From JABCZS01 sp041660525 (lineage in GTDB: Bacteria > Pseudomonadota > Gammaproteobacteria > JABCZS01): 37,352 nt of DNA. The DNA lies in the NCBI GenBank assembly GCA_041660525.1, contig JBAZWD010000015.1, positions 1-37,352 of the forward strand, written 5' to 3'. The notes beneath the pieces are model-generated. The model was not told the origin of the DNA. It did not search any database and was given only the letters and a program-made list of their open reading frames with translations. Within the stretch, counting starts at the first letter, position 1. Every line of letters begins with the position of its first letter. Below, piece after piece: positions 6,328 through 13,677 of this stretch. The position numbers and the translations under genes are program-made.

Positions 6328-7664
6328 TACTTCCCCTTTCCGTAATACGGATAAAATTGACTGGTTTCACCGTTAAACTTCAACTTGAATTTTCCGGTTT
6401 TACCTGACCTGTTTTTTACTACTGTCATTTCAGTTACATCGTATTCAGTTTGCGGGTTATATTCTGCCGCTATCAATTCTTCTTCACCCCAGAATCCCGG
6501 TCGGTACAAAAGCGCAACGATATCGGCATCCTGTTCAATAGATGATGTTTCTTTTAAATTATACATTTGTGGTCTGCGTGGTGGTTTTGCTAAATCCATT
6601 CTGTTAAGTTGAGATAATGCTAAAACCGGAACTTGCAATTCCATAGCCATTAGTTTAATTTCACGGCTTATTTTTGATATTCTATCTCTAATTTCACCAC
6701 CACCATTTGGAATCTGTGAAATATAATCTATGACTATCAATTCAAGTCCTGATTGCATTTTTAAATTACGGCATCGTGATTTTATTAATTCAACTGTTGG
6801 ACATTTTGTATTATCAAGCATTAAATTACCATTAGCCCACGAATCTAAAACTGCGGAAAAGTTAATTCTATCCTGGTCTGTTAAATCGGCACTCCAAAGA
6901 TTATCCTGAATAATACCGGATTTATAAGCTATTAACCGGTGTATTAATTCTTCTGGTGTCATTTCATAACTAAAATAAACTACTTTCCCATACCGTTGTG
7001 CTACATCAAGTGCAATATTGGCAGCCATTGCGGTTTTACCTGCAGAAGTACTGGCGGCAAGTATCATAACCTGCCCCGGTCGCAATCCGTTTGTCATAGT
7101 GTCAAAATATGCAATGTTTGTTAAAATGCTTTTTCTTTCAGTTCCGTTAATAATCATGTCGTCTATTTCGTTGTATATCTTTTTGCCAATTTCATAAGCA
7201 GTAACAAAACCATCAGAAACACTTATTCCCTGCGATAACTTAAATGCGCTTTGGGATATATTCTCAATTAATGATTCTGATTTAATCTCTCTTTTATATG
7301 CTTGCTCTTTTATATCATCGCACAAGTGAATGATATTACGTTTTGCCGCATATTCTTTAACCTTTTTAGCATAGTGCATTATTGACACAACACTACTTCT
7401 CATTCGTGTTAAATCTTCTATATCTTCTCTGGTTAAATCTGGATATACAACATTCATCAAATCTTTAATTTTGGCATGATGTGGAAAACCATCAGTATTA
7501 AAAACTTTTGAAATAGCGGTATAATATTCTTTCCATTTAGGAATATAAAAATCATCTGCTGATAATATCGGTAAAACCTTTGCTATAACTTTTTTATCGC
7601 ATAACATAGAACCGATAATTTCACATTCTGATTCATTACAAAAAGGTATAACATTAATCTCCAT
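6327..7664 (-). CDS. Replicative DNA helicase (DnaB-like)
   Basis: 445 residues from the ATG at 7664, chosen because AAGGGGTTTATT precedes it. An upstream in-frame codon at 7703 lies within the preceding gene and is rejected. An N-terminal helical domain (about 1-110) is followed by a RecA-like domain with Walker A A-S-T-S-A-G-K-T (204-211), the family motif F-S-Y-E-M (231-235), Walker B L-I-V-I-D-Y (309-314) and L-S-Q-L-N-R (350-355). These are the hallmarks of DnaB-type ring helicases that unwind the fork. It overlaps the replication initiator-like gene by 11 bases, the usual loader/initiator plus helicase pairing. Confidence 0.95.
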   Translation of the reverse strand: MEINVIPFCNESECEIIGSMLCDKKVIAKVLPILSADDFYIPKWKEYYTAISKVFNTDGFPHHAKIKDLMNVVYPDLTREDIEDLTRMRSSVVSIMHYAKKVKEYAAKRNIIHLCDDIKEQAYKREIKSESLIENISQSAFKLSQGISVSDGFVTAYEIGKKIYNEIDDMIINGTERKSILTNIAYFDTMTNGLRPGQVMILAASTSAGKTAMAANIALDVAQRYGKVVYFSYEMTPEELIHRLIAYKSGIIQDNLWSADLTDQDRINFSAVLDSWANGNLMLDNTKCPTVELIKSRCRNLKMQSGLELIVIDYISQIPNGGGEIRDRISKISREIKLMAMELQVPVLALSQLNRMDLAKPPRRPQMYNLKETSSIEQDADIVALLYRPGFWGEEELIAAEYNPQTEYDVTEMTVVKNRSGKTGKFKLKFNGETSQFYPYYGKGK

Positions 7665-8529
7665 AATAAACCCCTTCAGGATAAATAGGTTTACCCCTTT
7701 CATCTAATGTTATTTTACCTTCTTTTAACATTTTCTTTTCTATGGTATCAAGGTCCCATTTTCCCAGCGGTGTTGTGGTTTGTGCCGGTGATAATTCTTT
7801 TTTATCTGCTATAAAAATAATCTGCCTGGATGCTATTACCGTCAAATCTTTTACCGGATTTAATGAGTTTTTAATTGTCATAGGATTATTACCGATATTT
7901 ATTTGCGTTTCAATAACAGTTTGAAAGTTATCACCTGTTACTGCTTTTAGTTTTTGCAAGGTATCTTCACAAGCTGTTGCTAATGTCGGATTATTAGTCA
8001 ATGACCTGTTTGTATACTTTGATAGAAACGGTAATAAAGAATTAATCAAAGGGTATTTGTCGTTGTCGTTACTACTACTATTATCTTCTATTCTCTTATC
8101 TTCTCTACTTAATGATTTAGGTAATGATTCTGTAATGGTATTGTAATTATTTTCTGTTACATTATCATTACAATTTGCGTTACATTCCGGTTTTTTACGA
8201 TGCTTTGATACTCGTTTAGCATTTAACGCTCTATTTTTAGCATTCTCTGAATTATGATATTCGTAATTCGGTAATGATATAAAACCGTTATTTTCTGACA
8301 TCCATCCAGCATTTATCATTGCATCACAAAAACCTGTAATGTTTGTGTAACGGTCAAGTAATGTTTTTGTAACGCTTTTTGTAATGCCATCTGTGGTGTT
8401 TTCGTCAAACCATATCCACACTCTACAACATTTACCTAATGCCGAATCCATATCAATATTTAATGCTGTTGATATTTCTATTATTTCTACTTTCTCTGGA
8501 GTATTATTCTCCAATTTAATCCATGCCAT
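7654..8529 (-). CDS. Phage replication initiator / replisome organiser-like protein
   Basis: 291 residues. The N-terminus (MAWIKLENNTPEKVEIIEIS, then GKCCRVWIWFDENT) matches winged-helix domains of phage replication proteins I have seen next to DnaB-like helicases. The middle, about residues 105-155, is a low-complexity Asn/Ser/Thr linker, and the C-terminal part is helical and may contact the helicase. The gene itself contains two sets of phased repeats (8108-8184 and 8335-8386) that look like origin iterons, so this protein probably binds inside its own gene, as lambda O does. RBS AAAGGTGGTAAATC precedes the ATG at 8529. Confidence 0.8.
   Translation of the reverse strand: MAWIKLENNTPEKVEIIEISTALNIDMDSALGKCCRVWIWFDENTTDGITKSVTKTLLDRYTNITGFCDAMINAGWMSENNGFISLPNYEYHNSENAKNRALNAKRVSKHRKKPECNANCNDNVTENNYNTITESLPKSLSREDKRIEDNSSSNDNDKYPLINSLLPFLSKYTNRSLTNNPTLATACEDTLQKLKAVTGDNFQTVIETQINIGNNPMTIKNSLNPVKDLTVIASRQIIFIADKKELSPAQTTTPLGKWDLDTIEKKMLKEGKITLDERGKPIYPEGVYYGD
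8108..8184. repeat. Iteron cluster A, arranged symmetrically, probable replication origin
   Basis: On the plus strand, copies of xGTAATG begin at 8108 (degenerate, CTTAATG), 8120, 8131 and 8142. The reverse orientation (yRTTACA) begins at 8155, 8166 and 8178. Spacings are 12, 11 and 11, then 11 and 12 bases, about one DNA turn each. Two half-arrays of opposite orientation face each other around 8150 in an AT-rich stretch. The period is not a multiple of three, so codon repetition does not explain it. The array lies within the initiator gene's linker-coding part. Confidence 0.75.
8335..8386. repeat. Iteron cluster B, five phased direct repeats
   Basis: Five copies of TGTAAYG (CRTTACA on the other strand) begin at 8335, 8346, 8357 (first base A), 8368 and 8380, spaced 11, 11, 11 and 12 bases apart. 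They are identical in motif to cluster A about 150 bases away. Helically phased direct repeats within a replication gene are characteristic of initiator binding sites, as in the lambda origin. Confidence 0.78.
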
Positions 8530-8585
8530 GATTTACCACCTTTAAGTTTTTATTATCATTTATCTCATTTCCCCTCTTTATCATT

Positions 8586-8813
8586 CTATTTGCTCGCCTT
8601 GTTTTTATAGTATTCAGCATGATATAAATTATCACACGACACACAGCGTACAGTTCCAGTCTTTGACGCTTTACGGAGATTAGCACCCCATATCATCTTT
8701 CCGCACTTATGACAGCATCGGAATATAGTTGTCACGTTTCCACAATCGCAGGTAATCTGCTTTTGTTGTTTACCGCATAATTCACATTTTCTGGCATTAA
8801 TAATATTTGCCAC
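8586..8813 (-). CDS. Zinc-ribbon protein, first gene after promoter; paralogue of 2005-2259
   Basis: 75 residues with a GTG start at 8813, preceded by AAAGGGGG six bases upstream. C10/C13/C22/C24 form one zinc site and C34-x2-C37 with C57-x2-C60 a second. The second site includes C-H-K-C-G-K-M-I-W-G-A-N, the same motif as in the 84-residue protein at 2005-2259. It is the first gene behind the consensus promoter at 8837-8866, so it is likely made early and strongly. No family recognised; a regulatory or host-directed role would fit its position. Confidence 0.72.
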   Translation of the reverse strand: MANIINARKCELCGKQQKQITCDCGNVTTIFRCCHKCGKMIWGANLRKASKTGTVRCVSCDNLYHAEYYKNKASK

Positions 8814-8836
8814 TGTAACCCCCTTTGTTATCTGGT

Positions 8837-8866
8837 ATTATATCTTATTAAGATAAACCTTGTCAA
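8837..8866 (-). promoter_or_regulatory. Consensus sigma-70 promoter with palindromic operator
   Basis: On the minus strand TTGACA (8861-8866) is followed by an 18-base spacer and TATAAT (8837-8842), both hexamers perfect. An AT-rich stretch upstream resembles an UP element. The spacer and edge of the -10 box hold the perfect 7-1-7 palindrome TATCTTA-x-TAAGATA (8841-8855), a good site for a dimeric repressor. It reads into the zinc-ribbon gene at 8813 and the replication genes. The gap 8814-8965 contains nothing else that I can support. Confidence 0.85.
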
Positions 8867-8965
8867 TACATTTTCTAATTTATTTCATGTGTTATTTGCA
8901 TATTTTTATGTACTATTTTGTCATGTTTCTATCTGGTTTTAGCATCTTTGTTTTGCCGGGAATGG

Positions 8966-9220
8966 TTACAACTCAACCCGAATAAAAATACCAGTTAGGC
9001 TATCGCAAACAATCGCGCGGTATGTTTTGCCGTCTTTCATGGGTACTTCGATTAGTTTGCAATCAGTGTAAAGTAATGATATGTGTAAATATTCAAATAA
9101 TTTTGATTTAGTACAAATAACTTTATTTCCAGAAAAGTAATAGTCATAAAGAATATCTTTATTGCTCTTTTCCCATCCTGCTGCAATTAATGCTGTCTGT
9201 AATTCTTCTCGTGTTAACAT
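8966..9220 (-). CDS. Hypothetical protein
   Basis: 84 residues. The N-terminal helix (LTREELQTALIAAGW) is followed by alternating strands, and the end (VPMKDGKTYRAIVCDSLTGIFIRVEL) is beta-rich. This looks like a complete small alpha/beta fold, but I do not recognise it. The ATG at 9220 follows GGGGGTGTGAG and lies one base past the upstream stop. It is the last gene before the promoter region at 8814-8965. Confidence 0.6.
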   Translation of the reverse strand: MLTREELQTALIAAGWEKSNKDILYDYYFSGNKVICTKSKLFEYLHISLLYTDCKLIEVPMKDGKTYRAIVCDSLTGIFIRVEL

Positions 9221-9221
9221 C

Positions 9222-9464
9222 TCACACCCCCTGCGATTCTACAACGCCAAACACGCCATTAGTGACGGCATAATCCTCGACTCGTTGCTCTGCTTTCATC
9301 TTATCATGGCAATCCACATGGTAAACTACATCACGCCCGGCAGTTTTAAGGTAGCGATAATGGAAGTCACCAGCATTTATCAGTTTAGCACATAAATCAC
9401 ATAAAATTGACTTCCTGCATTGCCTGTAAGTACAGGTTAATTTTTTGTTTTGCTTAGCTGTCAT
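9222..9464 (-). CDS. Small zinc-finger-like protein
   Basis: 80 residues. C11, C16, C22-x2-C25 and H49-x2-C52-H53 are candidate zinc ligands. The order (two Cys, then a YHVDCH motif about 25 residues later) is that of a treble-clef or PARP-type-like finger. The N-terminus is basic. The start at 9464 is preceded by AAAAGGATTTTAA. It lies directly downstream of the helicase-methyltransferase gene. Function unknown. Confidence 0.62.
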   Translation of the reverse strand: MTAKQNKKLTCTYRQCRKSILCDLCAKLINAGDFHYRYLKTAGRDVVYHVDCHDKMKAEQRVEDYAVTNGVFGVVESQGV

Positions 9465-9477
9465 TTAAAATCCTTTT

Positions 9478-9496
9478 CCCGGATATCACCGCCGGG
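9478..9496 (-). promoter_or_regulatory. Small GC-rich hairpin between methyltransferase and zinc-finger genes
   Basis: CCCGG (9478-9482) and CCGGG (9492-9496) form a 5-bp stem with a 9-base loop in the 46-base gap 9465-9510. It lies just upstream of AAAAGG, the ribosome binding site of the next gene. No U-run follows, so it is not an intrinsic terminator on the minus strand. Confidence 0.3.
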
Positions 9497-9510
9497 TCGG
9501 TTTTAAAATG

Positions 9511-12078
9511 CTATTCTGTGTGTTCTGTATCATCTGTTGCTTCGGTTTCTAACTTAACTTCAGCATCGATAAAATCAAACAAGGTCGGCGAAAGTATTTT
9601 ACATTCAATTTCTTTTAAATAAAATATCCCATCTTTCCAATAATTATAATTCAATTCAGTTCCTATACCTTTTCTGCCTAATTTCAACGCACAATATGGA
9701 ACTGTCATAATGCCCCCGAACGGGTCAAATATTAATTCGCCGGGATTAGAATATCTGGTTATGATTCTTTCCACGATATCCAACTGAAGCGGGCATACGT
9801 GGTTTTGCAGATTCTTCTGTGACTGTCTGCTATTTAATGTCCGCATCCGTATTACATCATCCCATACATCATCATCGTTGCTTACAGGGTCAACACTCAT
9901 AAACGTAGCGGGCAGTCTGCCTATCTCTTCCATGGTATTTGCCCACTGGACGTGGCGCTCATGGCTGTATATATTTTCTCTGTCCATTTCACGGAATAAC
10001 CGCCTGATTTTATCAACCCCTAAACCTGAAATATCAGAAGTTTGCAAAAGTCGATTACCGGATGATTTCCAGAAGGCGTGCGCGTCAATTTGCCAACGGC
10101 TGCGGTTATATTCTGCTTTTGATTTTACCACCGGCAGGTCGGCATAAGCCTTTGTATTATCGCTTGGCAATTTTCGGAAAAGTAAAATATACTCCGGGCA
10201 ACCAACCCCCATCTTTGTACCATCTTTGCATTGCTCTGTCCATCCAAGTCGGTAAGTCTGGTTATTCTCTCGCACAACATCGGTAACTACTGTTATCATT
10301 CCAATAAACTGAAAACCATGCTTTAAATAATGGAATAATGTAGTAGCATGGAACGGGTCAATAGTCGGCATTCCTGTGCCAGTTGCATTGCCAAACATAA
10401 CACGGTCTTTTGTGTGAACCGCTGCGATTCTACCCGGTTTCAATATTCGCAATAATTCCGGTGTTAAAAAGTCCATTTGTTCAAAGAACCGGTCATTCCC
10501 TTCATTATGTCCAAAGTCATTAAATGAAGGTGTATATTCATAATGATTGGAAAAGGGTATTGATGTATGAATTAAGTCGATGCTATTGTCTGCCATGTCG
10601 ATGGCTTCCAATGTGCAGTCGTTATTTATGGCTGTCCATAATTCGCCTTTATTCTCAATACGATTTAACCCTAATGACCTCATCATTTTTTCGTACATAT
10701 TCGTTGATGATAAACCGTTATCTTTTATGATAACTGTCATTTGCTCAACTAAATATCTATGCTGTTCCCATTTTCTCTCAAGAGTTTTTAAAATCTCACT
10801 TTCTGATTCTGCATAAATAACGTGTATCTCTACCTGATAACCTTGCAGGAAACGATGTATTCTATGTATGGCCTGAATAAAGTCATTGAACTCATAACCG
10901 ATACCTAAGAATATAGCCTTATGGCAAAACCGCTGGAAGTTACAACCTTGCCCAGCTATCTCCGGTTTTGTTGAAAGGTATTTTATTTCACCATTGGAAA
11001 AGTCAATGATACGTTTTTCCCGTATGTCAAACTCTTGACTACCGTAAACGTCTTTAGATTCTGGCAACGCTTTTTTAATGGCGTGCCGTTCTGCTTCCAG
11101 ATTATGCCATACAATAAAATGGTCATCAGGATTATCTGCAATTATTTCTGTCATTTTATCAACTCGGCTGTCAATGCTGTCCCGCTTTTCACGTGCAGCT
11201 TCTTTTAATCCCAGTGCAGCATCTCTAAACATTTTAGTTTGTCCATCATCATCCTGTTTTGCCGTGCTGTGGTCTACATCTACCATGTGATAATGAACTA
11301 TCAACTCTGGCAAGTCGTAGCCGGTGTCATCATATCCCAGGTCGCTCGGTTTTGTTATAAATAATGCCCAGCTTGACATCCATAGCCAGAATTCTTGCTC
11401 TTTGTGCGGGTACAAGGTTAAATTATTCGCCTTTGTGCTATCCCTCTGGAAAAAGCGCGTCAATGCCTGTCCGGTGTCCATGATTCCCAAATACCCAGCA
11501 TAATGTATCAATTCCTTAAACTTATTCGGGGAAGGTGTTGCAGTGCAAACAAACTTATATTTTACATTTCTAAACTTAGGTAAAAATGTCTGATAGGTTT
11601 TACTGCCGTATGACCGGAGGACAGATGCTTCGTCCATGGTAGTGACTGTGAAGTATTCAGGATTTATATTACCCTCGCGGATTCTTTCATAGTTTGTTAT
11701 TAAAATACTGCAATCTGATTCTTCGCACTCTTCCTGGCTTCTGACATATTCTATTTTAATTCCAAGCAGTTCGCGTGCATCTCTGACAAACTCTTGCTTT
11801 ACACCCAGCGGGCAAATTATTAATCCCTTGCCGCCTTCCCGATTGATAATGATGCGCAATATCTCAAGCTGTTGCAAGGTTTTACCCAAGCCGAATGATT
11901 CAAACAACGCACGGCAACCGCCTTTAATTGCCCATTTCACGGCATCTCGCTGGTGTGGTTTGAGTATTGGCGATATGTCGCTATCATCAATATCAAATCC
12001 CTTCACTTCTGCAATACAGATTTTTGACTTCAAAAAGTTAATATAATCTGCTTTCTTTTTTTCGTTTACCTGTGTCAT
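9511..12078 (-). CDS. SNF2-type helicase fused to a DNA methyltransferase
   Basis: 855 residues, two enzymes in one chain. Residues 40-450 form a superfamily 2 ATPase: K-P-H-Q-R (40-44), Walker A F-G-L-G-K-T (62-67), DEAS (149-152, usual DEAH/DEAD box), T-A-T-P-S-P (179-184), A-G-Q-G (375-378) and motif VI Q-A-I-H-R-I-H-R (402-409). Residues 480-830 form an amino-methyltransferase (N6-adenine or N4-cytosine) with T-S-I-P-F (505-509) in place of the usual (D/N/S)PP(Y/F) catalytic motif and F-D-P-F-G-G (784-789) as the SAM-binding loop. I have seen similar fusions in other phages. Likely roles are protection of phage DNA from restriction or epigenetic marking; ATP-driven tracking is inference. 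RBS AAAGGGAAATGAA. Confidence 0.9.
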   Translation of the reverse strand: MTQVNEKKKADYINFLKSKICIAEVKGFDIDDSDISPILKPHQRDAVKWAIKGGCRALFESFGLGKTLQQLEILRIIINREGGKGLIICPLGVKQEFVRDARELLGIKIEYVRSQEECEESDCSILITNYERIREGNINPEYFTVTTMDEASVLRSYGSKTYQTFLPKFRNVKYKFVCTATPSPNKFKELIHYAGYLGIMDTGQALTRFFQRDSTKANNLTLYPHKEQEFWLWMSSWALFITKPSDLGYDDTGYDLPELIVHYHMVDVDHSTAKQDDDGQTKMFRDAALGLKEAAREKRDSIDSRVDKMTEIIADNPDDHFIVWHNLEAERHAIKKALPESKDVYGSQEFDIREKRIIDFSNGEIKYLSTKPEIAGQGCNFQRFCHKAIFLGIGYEFNDFIQAIHRIHRFLQGYQVEIHVIYAESESEILKTLERKWEQHRYLVEQMTVIIKDNGLSSTNMYEKMMRSLGLNRIENKGELWTAINNDCTLEAIDMADNSIDLIHTSIPFSNHYEYTPSFNDFGHNEGNDRFFEQMDFLTPELLRILKPGRIAAVHTKDRVMFGNATGTGMPTIDPFHATTLFHYLKHGFQFIGMITVVTDVVRENNQTYRLGWTEQCKDGTKMGVGCPEYILLFRKLPSDNTKAYADLPVVKSKAEYNRSRWQIDAHAFWKSSGNRLLQTSDISGLGVDKIRRLFREMDRENIYSHERHVQWANTMEEIGRLPATFMSVDPVSNDDDVWDDVIRMRTLNSRQSQKNLQNHVCPLQLDIVERIITRYSNPGELIFDPFGGIMTVPYCALKLGRKGIGTELNYNYWKDGIFYLKEIECKILSPTLFDFIDAEVKLETEATDDTEHTE

Positions 12079-12099
12079 TTCATTTCCCTTTTTCCACGT

Positions 12100-12270
12100 T
12101 TATTTATTGGATTCGCTATCTTTAATTATCAAGGCATAACATTTTTGGCAGTAAGTTTTCAAATCATTAACAGCTTCCACATATACCGTGTTAGGTTTGA
12201 TTTTACACCCGCATTTACTGCAAGTTGTTTCATGGCTTTGATAGTTGCTTTTGTGGTTTTGTTGTGTCAT
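12100..12270 (-). CDS. Small zinc-ribbon protein
   Basis: 56 residues, starting MTQQNHKSNYQSHETTCSKC. C17-x2-C20-G-C22 and C41-x2-C44 form a compact zinc ribbon. The ATG at 12270 overlaps the upstream stop as ATGA, and the stop TAA is at 12100-12102. The RBS (TGGAAACC) is weak, so translation is probably coupled. Codon use matches neighbours. It sits between the 62-residue KDWKP protein and the helicase-methyltransferase. Confidence 0.66.
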   Translation of the reverse strand: MTQQNHKSNYQSHETTCSKCGCKIKPNTVYVEAVNDLKTYCQKCYALIIKDSESNK

Positions 12271-12455
12271 GGTTTCCAATCCTTTAATTTTGCTTTTTCC
12301 AACGTTTCCGATAAACTTGCACCTAATGCAATAATTGTATATTCTTCTTTTTCATAATCCATAAACTCTACAACCCATCTATTACGTCCAGATTCTATAC
12401 CATATAAACAACATTTTGATTGTCGTAATTCTTCAAGTAATTCTTGTATTGTCAT
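12267..12455 (-). CDS. KDWKP-module protein (stand-alone copy)
   Basis: 62 residues. A predicted helix is followed by S13-K-C-C16, W27, E30, D33, E-T-L (50-52) and a terminal K-D-W-K-P (58-62). The same spaced residues occur inside the 282-residue coiled-coil protein at 14463-15311 (residues 113-168), so this is a shared domain, here alone. The start at 12455 follows GAGGAGATAATAAA, a good RBS. Function unknown; the duplication suggests the module does useful work, perhaps binding a partner. Confidence 0.68.
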   Translation of the reverse strand: MTIQELLEELRQSKCCLYGIESGRNRWVVEFMDYEKEEYTIIALGASLSETLEKAKLKDWKP

Positions 12456-12478
12456 TTTATTATCTCCTCATAGTTTTA

Positions 12479-12498
12479 TGGCATCCGTAAAAATGCCA
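12479..12498 (-). promoter_or_regulatory. Hairpin in the leader of the KDWKP protein gene
   Basis: TGGCAT (12479-12484) and ATGCCA (12493-12498) form a 6-bp stem with an 8-base loop, about 25 bases upstream of the ATG at 12455. The rest of the gap 12456-12588 shows no gene and no convincing promoter. No U-run follows the stem, so a processing or RBS-shielding role is more likely than termination. Confidence 0.33.
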
Positions 12499-12588
12499 AA
12501 TTACTATCTAAAACTTTGATTAAAAAATAGTATTCCTTCAGGGTTTATTTACGCACCCCACGGCGAACCCAAACCGCGCTAAATTGTA

Positions 12589-13005
12589 TTAACCAAAAGG
12601 GTCAACAATTGAATCGTCATATTCTGGCAATAAGTCGGTCAGTTTGCTTGCCGGTCTTTCCTGTGTGTCTGGCTGTGCGTCTTTCTGCTTGCTCTCTTCT
12701 AATCTCTCCACACTTGCACAAATAACCTCGGCTGCCGTGCGCTTGTTGCCGTCTTTGTCATCATACTTTCGAATCTGCAATCTGCCGGTAACCCCGATAC
12801 GATTCCCCTTTTCGGAATAATCCTTTAAGAAGTCAGCTTGACTTCCCCACGCTTGGCAATTTATAAAGTCTGATTCTTTTTCACCGGCTGTATTTTTAAA
12901 CTGCCGGTCTACTGCAAGTGTAAAGTTTCCAACAGATTTACCGTTAGGTGTGGTTTTTACTTCGATGGAATGGCATAATCTGCCAATTAATGAAATGTTA
13001 TTCAT
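12589..13005 (-). CDS. ssb: Single-stranded DNA-binding protein
   Basis: 138 residues. The OB-fold begins M-N-N-I-S-L-I-G-R-L and includes V-G-N-F-T-L-A-V-D-R and F-I-N-C-Q-A-W-G, the core signatures of bacterial SSB. A variable linker follows, then an acidic tip E-Y-D-D-S-I-V-D-P-F-G. The usual SSB tip ends in DIPF; here a final Gly follows the Pro-Phe, which might weaken docking of partner proteins that grip the terminal Phe. The ATG at 13005 immediately follows the Erf stop. It protects ssDNA during replication and works with Erf in annealing. Confidence 0.95.
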   Translation of the reverse strand: MNNISLIGRLCHSIEVKTTPNGKSVGNFTLAVDRQFKNTAGEKESDFINCQAWGSQADFLKDYSEKGNRIGVTGRLQIRKYDDKDGNKRTAAEVICASVERLEESKQKDAQPDTQERPASKLTDLLPEYDDSIVDPFG

Positions 13006-13662
13006 TTACTTTATATCTCCCTTTTTAATTTTTCGCATCTCTTCTATCAATTCTGGCAGGTTTTCTTCATCTTTAAAGTCAAACGCTATATCAAACTTTT
13101 CAGCAACCCAAACTGAAAATGATTCCGGTGTTTTGAAATGTGTTGCATATAGCAATTTTCTTTCTTGTTTTAATGCTTCAATATTCGCAATCTCTCTGGT
13201 TGATTCATTCGACAGTCTATCTTCATCGCCGCCGGTCGGAATATTAAACAAACGTATTAAAAGTATTTTGGCAGCGTAGGTGCTTGCCTTGCCAGCTCCC
13301 TTGTCACCACTGTCCGAACCTTGCCCCGCTGACGATGCTATTATAAAATCATCAGGATTGTCGGCATTAGTGATTCGGTATTTTACCCTCATCGATGTTA
13401 TTCTGGTAAATGCCGGTTTAGGTCCAGACTCGTTTACATAATCCGTCCGTTCCATTTCTATATCAATTGGCACTATGGTTATTCCATAATTGATAAGTTC
13501 ATTTCGCAAAACAGAAGTGACCTTGAACTCGGTGATTGCTTTATAATTACCTGCCCCACCCATTGAAACATCTTTATCTTTTGTAAGTCGTTCCACATTT
13601 CGCATCACCTCTATAATTTTACGGTGAAGGTTTAAATGTTTATAATCTGTTTGCTGTGTCAT
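13006..13662 (-). CDS. erf: ERF-family ssDNA annealing protein
   Basis: 218 residues. The core signature is clear at about 112-147: A-G-Q-G-S-D-S-G-D-K-G, then A-S-T-Y-A-A-K, then L-F-N-I-P-T-G-G-D-E-D. Erf proteins form rings that anneal complementary single strands, giving RecA-independent recombination and, in P22, genome circularisation. The ATG at 13662 follows AAGGGGAAATAAAGTA. It lies between a RecE-like nuclease and SSB, a classic phage recombination module in which the nuclease makes the single strands that Erf anneals. Confidence 0.93.
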   Translation of the reverse strand: MTQQTDYKHLNLHRKIIEVMRNVERLTKDKDVSMGGAGNYKAITEFKVTSVLRNELINYGITIVPIDIEMERTDYVNESGPKPAFTRITSMRVKYRITNADNPDDFIIASSAGQGSDSGDKGAGKASTYAAKILLIRLFNIPTGGDEDRLSNESTREIANIEALKQERKLLYATHFKTPESFSVWVAEKFDIAFDFKDEENLPELIEEMRKIKKGDIK

Positions 13663-13677
13663 TACTTTATTTCCCCT

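Noticed and set aside
9478..9496. Hairpin as a terminator after the methyltransferase gene
   Set aside because: Stem of five pairs only and followed by AAAAGG, not by T residues, on the transcribed strand.
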